From the NCBI RefSeq assembly GCF_022788695.1, contig NZ_CP085155.1, forward strand, positions 1-64,000: a DNA stretch of 64,000 bases, read 5' to 3'. Numbering within the stretch: position 1 is the first letter of the stretch; each line of letters begins with the position of its first letter. The stretch comes from Pseudosulfitobacter sp. DSM 107133 (lineage in GTDB: Bacteria > Pseudomonadota > Alphaproteobacteria > Rhodobacterales > Rhodobacteraceae). A program made the translations under genes and the position numbers. Of this stretch, positions 24,516-33,212 are shown in pieces. The notes below the pieces were generated by a model that saw only the letters and a program-made list of their open reading frames with translations, ran no database searches and had not been told where the DNA came from.

Positions 24516-24872
24516 TCGAAACGGCGCGATTCTTGTGCCGGCCTTGTGCGGGCCGCTGCATTTGACGGGTGCCAGATAGGGCTGCGTGGCAAGGCACATG
24601 CGTCTGCATGGTCGTTGTGAATGCCCGCCCCGCATCTTCCCCGGCGACGCACGACAGCGCTTCCAGACCCTGGGAGTGCGCGAGGCCGATTTCAGCAACG
24701 ATCACCAGTGTCCTTGCGCATAGGCGGGAACGCCCGTCCGGCGGCTTGCGGTTAACCGGGATACGTTAAAGCGTCGCTGCCAGTTCCGGCAGACTTACAC
24801 CAATTTAAAACACTTGTTTTATACCCGTGTTTTTAGTAGCTCTGGTGCATCTGTTCGATCTGGGAGGAAAGA
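24502..24872. other. Intergenic region before the TRAP operon
   Basis: About 370 bp with no gene that I can support. It contains the MITE-like solo end at its left edge and the AAAACA-CT-TGTTTT operator candidate near its right edge. The ribosome binding site GGGAGGAAAGA precedes the dctP start. Confidence 0.6.
24807..24820. promoter_or_regulatory. Candidate TetR operator of the TRAP operon
   Basis: AAAACA-CT-TGTTTT is a perfect inverted repeat 53 bp before the dctP ATG. Its 11-bp core AAACACTTGTT is repeated at 30509-30519 before the metallo-beta-lactamase-fold gene. Confidence 0.55.
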
Positions 24873-25940
24873 ATGCAGAAAACAACGCGTACCCGCTCGC
24901 TCATTTGCGGCCTAGCTCTGGGGGTGTCCCCGGCCACGCTGGTGCATGCCGACAGCTTTAACTGGACCATTGCATCCGGCCACCCGCCGGTCACCAAAGG
25001 CGTCGCATTGCTCAGCAGCTATTTCATTCCCGAGGTCACGACGCGGCTGGAAGCGATGGGCCACACCGTAGCCTGGACCGAAGCCTATGGCGGCTCGCTG
25101 GCTGGTGTCACCGAGGTTCTGGAGGCGGTCGAGGTCGGGATCACTGACTTTGGATACGTTCCAACCATTTTCGAAGCGGATCGTCTGCCTTTGGAACAGG
25201 TCACCTATGTGACGCCGTTTTCAAGCAGCAACGTCAGCACGATGGTCAGTATCATCAACGACTTGCACGACCGCGTGCCCGCGATGGAGGCCGCCTGGAC
25301 CGACGCCAACCAAAAGCGTCTGGCCGCTTCTGTTGTGGATTCCTATCAGATCATCACCGATTTTGAATGGACCGATTTGTCCGATCTGCAAGGGCGCAAG
25401 ATTGTGTCAGGGGGGCTGTCGACGAACTGGTTGCGCGGCACCGGGGCTACAGCGCTGGCGGGATCGCTTCCTGAATATTACAACGCGGTCAGGACAGGGC
25501 TGGCCGATGGAATTATCGTCTTTGAAAGCGCCATCGCACCCTATAAATTCTACGAGGTCGCACCCTATATTTCGAGCATCAACTTCGGCCCGCAGTCTGC
25601 CTCTGCGCTGAGCGTGAATCTGGACAGCTGGGGGCAAATCCCGCCCGACGTTCAGGCGGTGATCGAAGAGGTGGCTTCGGAATACGAGGCCAAGGTCGCC
25701 GTCGGGTATGAAGAGATCGCGGCGAAAAGCGTGGCAACGGCGCAGGAAAACGGGGCGATTGTGGTGTCTTTGGCGGACGAAGCGCGCGTGGCCTATGCTA
25801 TGGCGATGCCCAATATTGCCCGCGAATGGGCCGCAGGCGTAGATGCCCAGGGCAAGGCAGGCACCGAGACGCTGGAAGCCTATCTGGCTGCATTGGCGGA
25901 TGCAGGGGCGCATTTTGTCCGCGACTGGGCGGCTGACTGA
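24873..25940 (+). CDS. TRAP transporter substrate-binding protein (DctP type)
   Basis: A 355-residue periplasmic binding protein with a signal peptide (MQKTTRTRSLICGLALGVSP then ATLVHA). The DctP-family pattern includes LEAVEVGITDFGYVPTIFEA, KIVSGGLSTNWLRGTGATAL and YYNAVRTGLADGIIVFESAI. It delivers an organic acid to the DctQM membrane proteins encoded next. The ligand is not evident; the GST, FAH and metallo-hydrolase genes that follow suggest an organic acid that needs glutathione-linked processing. Confidence 0.9.
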   Translation: MQKTTRTRSLICGLALGVSPATLVHADSFNWTIASGHPPVTKGVALLSSYFIPEVTTRLEAMGHTVAWTEAYGGSLAGVTEVLEAVEVGITDFGYVPTIFEADRLPLEQVTYVTPFSSSNVSTMVSIINDLHDRVPAMEAAWTDANQKRLAASVVDSYQIITDFEWTDLSDLQGRKIVSGGLSTNWLRGTGATALAGSLPEYYNAVRTGLADGIIVFESAIAPYKFYEVAPYISSINFGPQSASALSVNLDSWGQIPPDVQAVIEEVASEYEAKVAVGYEEIAAKSVATAQENGAIVVSLADEARVAYAMAMPNIAREWAAGVDAQGKAGTETLEAYLAALADAGAHFVRDWAAD

Positions 25941-25943
25941 CCC

Positions 25944-26498
25944 ATGAAAATCGAACAGGACAGGCCGGATGGCCCGAGGCGGCGAAGTGCCGCCTCGAAA
26001 TTCATGGACGGCATAACACGCGCTGTTTCGGCCATTGGCAGTCTGATGATTGTCGGGCTTATGGTCGGGATAAATCTGGACGTGAGCGGGCGGTATTTCT
26101 TTAACAGCCCCTTGCCGGGCACGGCCGAAATAATTTCGGCATCAATCGTGTCTATCATCTTTTTGCAGCTGGCAGACTGTATCCGCACCGACAGGATGAT
26201 CCGTTCGGACATTTTGCTGGCCCGGCTTGTCGTTTCGCGTCCGCGTCTGGCTGACGGGTTCTATGCGGTCTTTGCGCTGGTAGGGTTCGGGATGCTGGCG
26301 GTTCTGGTCTGGTTTCTGATCCCGTCCGTCAGCAAGGCTTTTTATCACAGTCACACCGTCGGCGTGCCTGGCATGTTCGTGATGCCGGTCTGGCCGTTCT
26401 ATGCGCTGGTGCTTGTCGGGGCGGTGCTGGCCACTTTGGAATATCTGCGCGCGGCATGCGCGCATTTCTCTGCCGCAATAAGGGGTCAACGCACATGA
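25944..26498 (+). CDS. TRAP transporter small permease (DctQ type)
   Basis: A 184-residue protein with four hydrophobic segments, as in DctQ. The typical first segment reads LMIVGLMVGINLDVSGRYFF, and the motif ISASIVSIIFLQLADCIRTD follows. It starts 3 bp after dctP stops, and its TGA overlaps the dctM ATG (ATGA). Confidence 0.88.
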   Translation: MKIEQDRPDGPRRRSAASKFMDGITRAVSAIGSLMIVGLMVGINLDVSGRYFFNSPLPGTAEIISASIVSIIFLQLADCIRTDRMIRSDILLARLVVSRPRLADGFYAVFALVGFGMLAVLVWFLIPSVSKAFYHSHTVGVPGMFVMPVWPFYALVLVGAVLATLEYLRAACAHFSAAIRGQRT

Positions 26499-27815
26499 GC
26501 AACCTTGAAATCGGCATCTGGTCGCTGGTTGCCATTCTGGTGCTGATCCAGCTTGGGTTGCATGTGTCCATCTCGTTGATGCTGGTGTCGTTCCTTGGGG
26601 TGATTGCGGTGCGGGGCAGCGTCGATGTGGCCGGGTTCTTCCTGTCTCTGGCGGCGCTGGATTCGGTGGCAAAATATTCGTTTGGCGTGATCCCGCTGTT
26701 TATCCTGATGGGCATGCTGATTGATGTGTCGGGGCTGGGCCGCGATGTGTTTCAGGTGGCGCGGCAGCTGTTTCGCCGCATGACCAGTGGTCTGGGCATT
26801 GCCACGGTCTTTGCCAATGCGATCTTTGCGGCGGTCAATGGCACGTCGATCGCTTCGGCATCGGTCTTTACCCGGCTTGCGGTGCCCGAGCTTTTGGCAG
26901 CAGGCTATACGCGGTCGTTTTCTGTGGGGGTTGTCGCGGGATCGTCCGTGCTGGGCATGTTGATCCCGCCGTCGCTGCTGTTGATCCTGTACGGGATCAT
27001 CGCCGAGCAATCCATTGGCGCACTGTTCACGGCCGGCATTGTGCCCGGTCTGATCCTTGCGGTCCTGTTTGTGGCCACGATCCTGCTGCTGTCGCGGTTC
27101 TTTCCTCGGTTTGTCACCGCAGACGGCACAGGCGACATGCAGATGGCCGTGGCCGATCTGCTGGGGCGGCGCGATCTGGTGGTCAAATCGCTTCCGGTTG
27201 TGCTGCTGATCCTGATCGTTCTGGGGGGGGATCTATACCGGCGTGTTCACCCCCACCGAAGCAGGCGGCGTCGGTGCCTTGGCCGCACTTCTATTTGCGC
27301 TTTTCCGGCGCAAGCTGACCTTGGGATCGTTCTGGACGATCCTGATGGAAACCGGACGGGTGACGGCGGCCATCACCTTTTTGATCATTGCGGCCCACAT
27401 GTACGCCCGCCTGCTGGCGCTGACCGGATTGCCCGGTCAGATTGGCGGCGTAATGGCGATGTTCGATCTGGGGCTGGTGGGCATTCTGGTGGCCTATATC
27501 GTCGTGGTGATCCTGCTGGGCGCCATTCTGGACAGCACGTCGATCATGCTGATCCTGCTGCCGCTGTTCCTGCCGATCATGCATGCGCATGAGGTCGATC
27601 TTATCTGGTTCGGAATCCTGACCATTGTCACCGTCGAGGTTGGCCTGCTGACGCCGCCCCTTGGCATCGCGTGTTTTGTGGTCAAGGCGAACCTGCGGGA
27701 TGTGGACATCTCGCTGAGCGAAATCTTTGCGGGGGCGTTTCCCTTTGTGCTGGCGATGGTGGTTCTTGTTGTGCTGCTGCTTCTGGCTCCCGGCATCGCC
27801 ACCGTCCTGATCTAA
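26495..27815 (+). pseudogene. TRAP transporter large permease (DctM type), frameshifted at a G8 run
   Basis: The sequence encodes a normal DctM membrane protein of about 440 residues in two frames. The first half (from ATG 26495) runs to LPVVLLILIVLGG. At 27233-27240 there is a run of eight G; seven would continue as IYTGVFTPTEAGGVGALAAL and on to the normal end (GIATVLI, stop 27815). As given, the first frame ends at 27592 with a false tail. Causes could be a real mutation, a sequencing error in the homopolymer, phase variation or slippage during expression. Every other TRAP part is intact. Confidence 0.85.
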
Positions 27816-27827
27816 AGGAAGTCCTCC

Positions 27828-28580
27828 ATGAACCTTGAACTGTACAATGCGGCCTATTCGACGTGCAGCCAGAAGGTGCGGCTGTGCCTGCATGAAAAGG
27901 GACTTTCGTTTACCGACAGGATTTTGGATTTTCGCACCCAAGAGCATTTGAGCGACATCTATCTCAGGATCAATCCCAATGGCGTGGTGCCAACCCTGAT
28001 CGCAGACGGTCGGGCCGTTATCGACAGCTCGGTCATTATCGAGTTTCTCGACGAGGTTTTTCCCGAAACCGCGCTGACGCCCAAAGACCCCTTTGCCCGC
28101 GCCGATATGCGGGCGTGGCTGCGCTATATCGAAGAGGTGCCGACCAAGGCGATCCGCTTTCCATCGTTTCAAAAGGTGTTTTTGCGCCATTTCAGCGACA
28201 TGGACGCCGACCAGTTCGACGCGGCGGCGCAGTCGCGTCCGCTGCGCACCGCGTTTTATCGCAAGATGGGGCGCGATGGCTTTGACGATGCGGAAATGGA
28301 CGCCTCTTATGCGGAATTGCGCCAGACGGTCATGCGGATGGCAACACGGCTGAGACAGGGCCCATGGCTGTGCGGCGCCGCACTGACGCTGGCCGACTAT
28401 TGCGTCACGCCCACAATTGATCGCATGGCCGATCTGGGCATGGCGTCGCTGTGGGATGATTTGCCAGAGGTTGCGGATTGGTATGCCCGCATTCAGGCAC
28501 GTCCTGCCTTTGTTGCCACTTTCTATGCGGGCAGCCGCGTGTCCGACCGTTATGACGATCTGCAAAAGGAAAAACCGTGA
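27828..28580 (+). CDS. Glutathione S-transferase
   Basis: A 250-residue GST. The N-terminal thioredoxin-like domain starts LELYNAAYSTCSQKVRLCLH (Ser/Cys at the active-site region) and includes NPNGVVPTLIADG and SSVIIEFLDEVFP. The helical domain has WLCGAALTLADYCVTPTIDR. The length suits a zeta- or beta-etherase-like subclass. It lies 12 bp after dctM, and its TGA overlaps the next gene's GTG. It probably conjugates or isomerises the imported compound or its product. Confidence 0.9.
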   Translation: MNLELYNAAYSTCSQKVRLCLHEKGLSFTDRILDFRTQEHLSDIYLRINPNGVVPTLIADGRAVIDSSVIIEFLDEVFPETALTPKDPFARADMRAWLRYIEEVPTKAIRFPSFQKVFLRHFSDMDADQFDAAAQSRPLRTAFYRKMGRDGFDDAEMDASYAELRQTVMRMATRLRQGPWLCGAALTLADYCVTPTIDRMADLGMASLWDDLPEVADWYARIQARPAFVATFYAGSRVSDRYDDLQKEKP

Positions 28581-29482
28581 AGCTGGTAACTTACGAGACA
28601 AACGGGACGGCGCATGTCGGCGCGCTTGATGAAAACGGCGCGGTCGTGGCCTTGTCCGAATTTGCCACAATGCAGGATCTGATCGAAGGCGGGCCTGCGG
28701 CGCTTGAGCGTGCCGGGCGCGCACTGGCACAGCGTGCGCAGGTTATTGAAGCACCCGGATTGTTGGCGCCATTGCGTCCGATCCAGATGCGCGACGCATT
28801 GACGTTCGAGACACATCTGCGACAGGCCCGCGCCAACCGGCATCTGTTCGGACTGGCCAGCGAACGGGTGGATCCGGCAACTGTTTTCATTCCCGATGTC
28901 TGGTATGAGCAGCCGGTCTATTACAAACAAAACCGGTTCTCGGTGGCGGGCACCGGCACCGACGTAGCGATCCCGAAGGGCGAGACGCGGTTTGATTTCG
29001 AACTGGAACTGGGAATGGTTCTGGGGCGTGGCGGGCGTGATATTTCCCGCGCCGACGCCTTTGACCATGTCTTTGGCTATTGCATCTTCAACGACTTTTC
29101 CGCGCGCGATCTGCAAATGCGCGAGGTGGCCGTGGGGCTTGGTCCGGCCAAGGGCAAGGATTTTGACGGGGGCAACGTGCTGGGGCCATGGCTGGTGACG
29201 GCAGACGAGGTTGACGTGGGCAACCTGACGATGATTGCCCGTATCAACGGCGAAGAATGGGCGCGCGGCAATTCGGGCCAGATGCACCACGGATTTGATG
29301 CGATCATCGAACACATCAGCCGCGACGAAACGCTATACGCGGGCGAATTTTTCGGGTCGGGCACCGTGGGTGGCGGCTGCGGGCTGGAGCTGGGGCGGTT
29401 CCTGTCGGCGGGCGACACGGTCGAGCTGGAAATCAGCGGTCTTGGCATATTGCGCAATCGCGTCGCCGCGTCACGTCAGTGA
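28577..29482 (+). CDS. Fumarylacetoacetate hydrolase-family enzyme
   Basis: A 301-residue FAH-family protein. The metal-binding residues are in FDFELELGMVLGRGGRDISR, and the family motif YCIFNDFSARDLQ follows; GSGTVGGGCGLELGRFL lies near the end. Family members hydrolyse or decarboxylate 1,3-dicarbonyl acids and acylpyruvates. The GTG start overlaps the GST stop. Its 3' end overlaps that of the convergent metallo-hydrolase gene by 7 bp. Together with GST it resembles the maleylacetoacetate-type pair of aromatic ring cleavage, though the substrate may differ. Confidence 0.9.
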   Translation: MKLVTYETNGTAHVGALDENGAVVALSEFATMQDLIEGGPAALERAGRALAQRAQVIEAPGLLAPLRPIQMRDALTFETHLRQARANRHLFGLASERVDPATVFIPDVWYEQPVYYKQNRFSVAGTGTDVAIPKGETRFDFELELGMVLGRGGRDISRADAFDHVFGYCIFNDFSARDLQMREVAVGLGPAKGKDFDGGNVLGPWLVTADEVDVGNLTMIARINGEEWARGNSGQMHHGFDAIIEHISRDETLYAGEFFGSGTVGGGCGLELGRFLSAGDTVELEISGLGILRNRVAASRQ

Positions 29483-30456
29483 GCCCCGCCACAGGCGGGG
29501 CAGGCCATATCGGGGCTGGGCATACGGCCCCGATACCGGCACATCATCGTCAGTATCTCGGGGCGGGTGGGGGCAACAGCGCCCTTGGACAGGGTGGTAT
29601 AGACATTGGCCACGTTGGCGACCACCCGCTCGCGGTCCAGCCAGCTGTCATAGGCTTCCATGCCGATGTCCCAGGCGGCTTCGGCCCAGCCAAGTCCGGC
29701 CTCGTAGCGCTGTGTCGCCGCGTCCTGAACATAGGCCAGATAATCGCGCAACTGGTGCACGGCGGCCTTGTCGCCCACAGGGCCGTGGCCGGGCACAACC
29801 ACATCGACATCCCACCCCAGGATGGCGTCGCAAGCTTTCAGCCAGTTGTCCAGCGGACCCGCCCACAGGATCGGGTGGCCGCCCGAGAACAGGATATCGC
29901 CGGTAAAGACCGTCTTGAGTTCGGGCACGAACACCACCGCATCGCCCATGGTGTGCGCTGGCCCCATTTCGTGCAGCTCCACCCGCAAGCCGCCCACATC
30001 CAGCGCATGAAATCCGTCGAACAGCACATCGGGTGTCACGTGGCCCACATCCGAGAAATCGAACCGCGACCCCATGACTTCGTGCAAAAAAGCACCGGCT
30101 TCGCCCGCATCGCGCCAGTTGTCCATCATCGTGGCGAATGCGGGGGCAGGGCGTTCGTTCATCTCGTCCCGACAGGCTGTCGTGCCGATGATACGCGCGC
30201 CTTTGATGACGTGGTTGCCAAAGGTGTGGTCCCCGTTCGCGTGGGTGTTGACCAATGTGGCGATGTGCGCGGCGTCCGGTGTGGCCCTGCGATAGGCGGC
30301 AAGCATGTCACGGGTCAACGGGCCGTTGAACAGCGTATCCACCAACAGGCTTTCACCATTCGAGGTGATGAGCCCCGAGTTGCTCCACCCCCATGATCCA
30401 TCTTCCTGAATATAAGCAAACAGCCCGTTTCCCAGATCGTGAACATTCCGGCCCAT
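29476..30456 (-). CDS. Metallo-beta-lactamase-fold hydrolase
   Basis: A 326-residue MBL-fold enzyme. The metal motif reads TLVNTHANGDHTFGNHV, that is H-x-N-x-D-H with Asn in place of the usual second His. The remaining metal ligands are in MGPAHTMGDAVVFVPE, VFTGDILFSG and VVVPGHGPVGD. It ends MACPACGGAH, a possible Cys-rich tail. I chose ATG 30456 (MGRNVHDLG); the longer frame upstream has no family match. It is convergent with the FAH gene and shares an operator-like sequence with the TRAP operon, so it probably belongs to the same pathway, for example as a thioester or lactone hydrolase. Confidence 0.88.
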   Translation of the reverse strand: MGRNVHDLGNGLFAYIQEDGSWGWSNSGLITSNGESLLVDTLFNGPLTRDMLAAYRRATPDAAHIATLVNTHANGDHTFGNHVIKGARIIGTTACRDEMNERPAPAFATMMDNWRDAGEAGAFLHEVMGSRFDFSDVGHVTPDVLFDGFHALDVGGLRVELHEMGPAHTMGDAVVFVPELKTVFTGDILFSGGHPILWAGPLDNWLKACDAILGWDVDVVVPGHGPVGDKAAVHQLRDYLAYVQDAATQRYEAGLGWAEAAWDIGMEAYDSWLDRERVVANVANVYTTLSKGAVAPTRPEILTMMCRYRGRMPSPDMACPACGGAH

Positions 30457-30508
30457 TTTCAGTCTCCGCCTGCTGCCGGCCAGTTGATACCGTCGTTCGC
30501 TCAAAGTC

Positions 30509-30519
30509 AAACACTTGTT
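30509..30519. promoter_or_regulatory. Candidate TetR operator of the metallo-hydrolase gene
   Basis: AAACACTTGTT, 53 bp upstream of the chosen start, is identical to the core of the site at 24808 before dctP. Confidence 0.5.
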
Positions 30520-30719
30520 CAAATCATAGGATTTAACTGTGTGGTTGAATGGGTCCAAACCCGAGGCGATGGAAAAACCGCGACTCTTTTGTCAGGGTCG
30601 GGGGTTCAGTCGGACACAATTATCCCATGAGCTCGGAAAACCGCTCGACGCCGGGGTTTTCTGGCCGGTCGCATTGTCCTTTGCGGATCATAGGAGCAAC
30701 GTCGATGCCCGCCAGAGCG

Positions 30720-31928
30720 TCAGAGCGCGGACAGGCCTGCGTTGGCGTTCAGCAGGAATTGCGAGAAAATCGGACTGCTTGCCGCGCCGATTTCACGGGC
30801 ATTGCGGCCGATGCTGCCCGCTTCGATCTGGGGCGCAATCAATCCTCTTGTGTCCTGATTTGCGATGTATCTGCGCACACGCTCGACAAGTTCCTCTCGG
30901 ATTTCAGCGGGAAAGGCACCGTCGATCAATATGGCCTCGAAATCGACAACCGAACATACAGACAGCGATGCCTTGGCCAGTTCCTGCGCTGTTTGACCAA
31001 TCCACGCGTCGACATAGCGGGCAAAACCGCTCCAATCCTGCGGCTCCCGCCACAGCGCTTGCGGGTTCAGGCCCACCTCGACCAGCCGTGCTTCGAGCAG
31101 GTGAATCGAGGCAACGTCGATGAGTTGGCGGCTTTCCCCCAGCGGACCGGCGACGCGCATGGACCCAAGCGCCCCTGCATTGCCCTGGTTGCCTTCGAAA
31201 ACCGTGTTGTTCATCACGATCCCGCCGCCGATAAAGGACCCAATGAAGAAATAGGCGTAGTCCCTGAATTCTTTTCCCCGCCCATAATGATGTTCGGCAC
31301 GGCACGCGGCGGTGGCATCGTTCACCACAAAAACAGGCAGGTCGCTGAATTTGGCGATCTCATCCGCAAAGACGATGTCCTTCCATGACCTGAACTTGTC
31401 TGCCGGCGCGCCGATCAGATCGTTCCATTTCCACAGCTCGAACGGGGTGGCGATACCGATGCCGCACAGGCGTGACTGCGCCGCCGCATCCAGATTGCCG
31501 CGAAAATCGGCGATCCCTTCCGCCAGAAAACGGAACAGGTTTTCGGGCAGGGGATAGTCGTATTGCAGGTGTTTTTTGGCGCGCACCTCGCCTGACAGAT
31601 CAAGCAACAGAGCGTCGGCGCTGCGGCGTCCGACCTTGAGCCCGACAGACAGCACGCCGTCTGGATTCAACTCCATCGGGATGGATGGCTTGCCGACTTT
31701 TCCTCTGACGGGTTCGCCGCGCCGCAACACGCCCTCTTGTTCAAGATTGCGCAGGATCGTTGAAATCGCAGGCGGCGACAGGCCCATCCGGCGCGCCAGA
31801 TCAATGCCCGAAAGGCCGCCGTGTCGCTGCACAATTGACAGAAGAAGCCGTTCGTTATGGTTGCGAACGCCGCTTTGGTTCACGCCGCCACTTAACGCTC
31901 TGATCTTTGTTCCATCCATGGACGCCAT
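30720..31928 (-). CDS. ROK-family transcriptional repressor
   Basis: A 402-residue ROK regulator. The N-terminal winged helix reads IVQRHGGLSGIDLARRMGLS then PPAISTILRNLEQEGVL. The ROK sugar-kinase-like domain follows, with the binding segment FFIGSFIGGGIVMNNTVFEG and GNAGALGSM. The CxCGxxGC zinc cluster of typical ROK kinases is not seen. It is divergent from the sugar importer operon with a 186-bp gap and is probably its sugar-responsive repressor. Confidence 0.9.
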   Translation of the reverse strand: MASMDGTKIRALSGGVNQSGVRNHNERLLLSIVQRHGGLSGIDLARRMGLSPPAISTILRNLEQEGVLRRGEPVRGKVGKPSIPMELNPDGVLSVGLKVGRRSADALLLDLSGEVRAKKHLQYDYPLPENLFRFLAEGIADFRGNLDAAAQSRLCGIGIATPFELWKWNDLIGAPADKFRSWKDIVFADEIAKFSDLPVFVVNDATAACRAEHHYGRGKEFRDYAYFFIGSFIGGGIVMNNTVFEGNQGNAGALGSMRVAGPLGESRQLIDVASIHLLEARLVEVGLNPQALWREPQDWSGFARYVDAWIGQTAQELAKASLSVCSVVDFEAILIDGAFPAEIREELVERVRRYIANQDTRGLIAPQIEAGSIGRNAREIGAASSPIFSQFLLNANAGLSAL

Positions 31929-31969
31929 CCTAAACGCCTTGTTTTGCTTGGGGAAGATAGCGCAGACCT

Positions 31970-31982
31970 TTTATTTAATAAA
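31970..31982. promoter_or_regulatory. Candidate ROK operator
   Basis: TTTATT-T-AATAAA is a perfect inverted repeat in an AT-rich stretch (about 31969-31997) between the ROK gene and the sugar-binding protein gene. ROK regulators such as NagC bind AT-rich palindromes of this kind. Confidence 0.5.
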
Positions 31983-32114
31983 GTTAATTTATTTATTGAC
32001 GCGTGCCGTGGAATCAGGCTTCTTAAGGGGAACCTGCCGCCAGATGCGATGCGCAGGCACGGATCAGGGAGGAGCCCGGTCTGAAAATCGGAGCGATCTA
32101 TCTGGGAGGATAGT

Positions 32115-33128
32115 ATGAAAAACCTACTCGCAACTTCGGCCCTTGCACTGGCCACAATGACGGGTTCCGCATTCGCAGATGACATCAGCGCATGTTTGAT
32201 CACCAAGACCGACACCAATCCGTTCTTTGTCAAAATGCGCGAAGGGGCGGCGGCCAAGGCGGCTGAACTGGGCGTCACCCTGAACAGCTATGCCGGCAAG
32301 GTGGACGGCGATCACGAAACACAGGTTGCCGCCATCGAAACCTGCATTGCCAACGGTGCAAAAGGCATTCTTCTGACAGCATCGGACCCCAGCTCGATCG
32401 TGCCTGCGGTCCAGCAGGCGCGCGATGCGGGCATCGTTGTGATCGCGCTGGATACGCCACTTGATCCCATCGACGCGGCGGACATGACCTTTGCAACGGA
32501 CAACTTCCTGGCCGGTGAGCTGATCGGCCAATGGGCCGCTGCCGCGCTGGGAGACGAGGCCGCGAATGCAAAGATCGGGATGCTTGATCTGGCGGTCAGC
32601 CAGCCGACCGTTGGCGTTCTGCGCGATCAGGGTTTCCTGCAAGGCTTTGGCATTGATCTGGGTGACCCCAACAAATGGGGTGACGAGGACGACCCCCGTG
32701 TTGTTGGCAACGATGTGACCGCCGGCAACGAAGAGGGCGGCCGCAAGGCGATGGAAAACCTTCTGGCCAAAGATCCGATGATCAACGTTGTGTACACGAT
32801 CAACGAACCCGCAGCCGCAGGCGCTTACGAGGCACTTAAATCTATTGGTCGTGAAAACGACGTGCTGATCGTGTCTGTTGACGGTGGCTGCCCCGGCGTT
32901 GCCAATGTCAAAGACGGTATTATCGGCGCAACATCGCAGCAGTATCCGATGTTGATGGCCTCGAAAGGCATCGAAGCGATTGTCGAATGGGCAAACAATG
33001 GCACCAAGCCTGCGGCGACCGATGGCAAGGATTTCTTTGACACTGGCGTCGCGCTGGTCACCGACCGTCCTGTTGATGGCGTCACAAGCATCGACTCTGA
33101 CGCGGGCACCGCACTTTGCTGGGGCTGA
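32115..33128 (+). CDS. frcB: Sugar ABC transporter binding protein (FrcB-like)
   Basis: A 337-residue periplasmic binding protein with a signal peptide ending SAFA. The ribose/fructose-binding fold is clear: [51 protein letters not shown] and [16 protein letters not shown]. It resembles FrcB of the Sinorhizobium fructose importer. A GGGAGGATAGT ribosome site precedes the ATG. The substrate could be fructose, mannose, lyxose or ribose-like; the isomerase at the operon end makes a ketose/aldose pair likely. Confidence 0.88.
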   Translation: MKNLLATSALALATMTGSAFADDISACLITKTDTNPFFVKMREGAAAKAAELGVTLNSYAGKVDGDHETQVAAIETCIANGAKGILLTASDPSSIVPAVQQARDAGIVVIALDTPLDPIDAADMTFATDNFLAGELIGQWAAAALGDEAANAKIGMLDLAVSQPTVGVLRDQGFLQGFGIDLGDPNKWGDEDDPRVVGNDVTAGNEEGGRKAMENLLAKDPMINVVYTINEPAAAGAYEALKSIGRENDVLIVSVDGGCPGVANVKDGIIGATSQQYPMLMASKGIEAIVEWANNGTKPAATDGKDFFDTGVALVTDRPVDGVTSIDSDAGTALCWG

Positions 33129-33148
33129 TATTATCGTAGACTACTCTC

Positions 33149-33176
33149 GGAAAGGCGGGCTTTTGTCCGCTTTTCC
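33149..33176 (+). promoter_or_regulatory. Stem-loop between binding-protein and permease genes
   Basis: GGAAAGGCGG pairs with CCGCTTTTCC (one G-U) around an 8-nt loop. A stem-loop here is common in binding-protein operons, where it stabilises the upstream message and lowers expression of the membrane genes. Confidence 0.55.
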
Positions 33177-33212
33177 TGCCAGCAACAGCGACACGACCCA
33201 GGGACAAAACAC

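Noticed and set aside
24560-24700. A minus-strand frame with plausible composition (MIVAEIGLAHSQGLEALSCV...) before the TRAP operon
   Set aside because: No recognisable family, no stable end, and it runs into the TetR gene. It may be a remnant, but I cannot support it.
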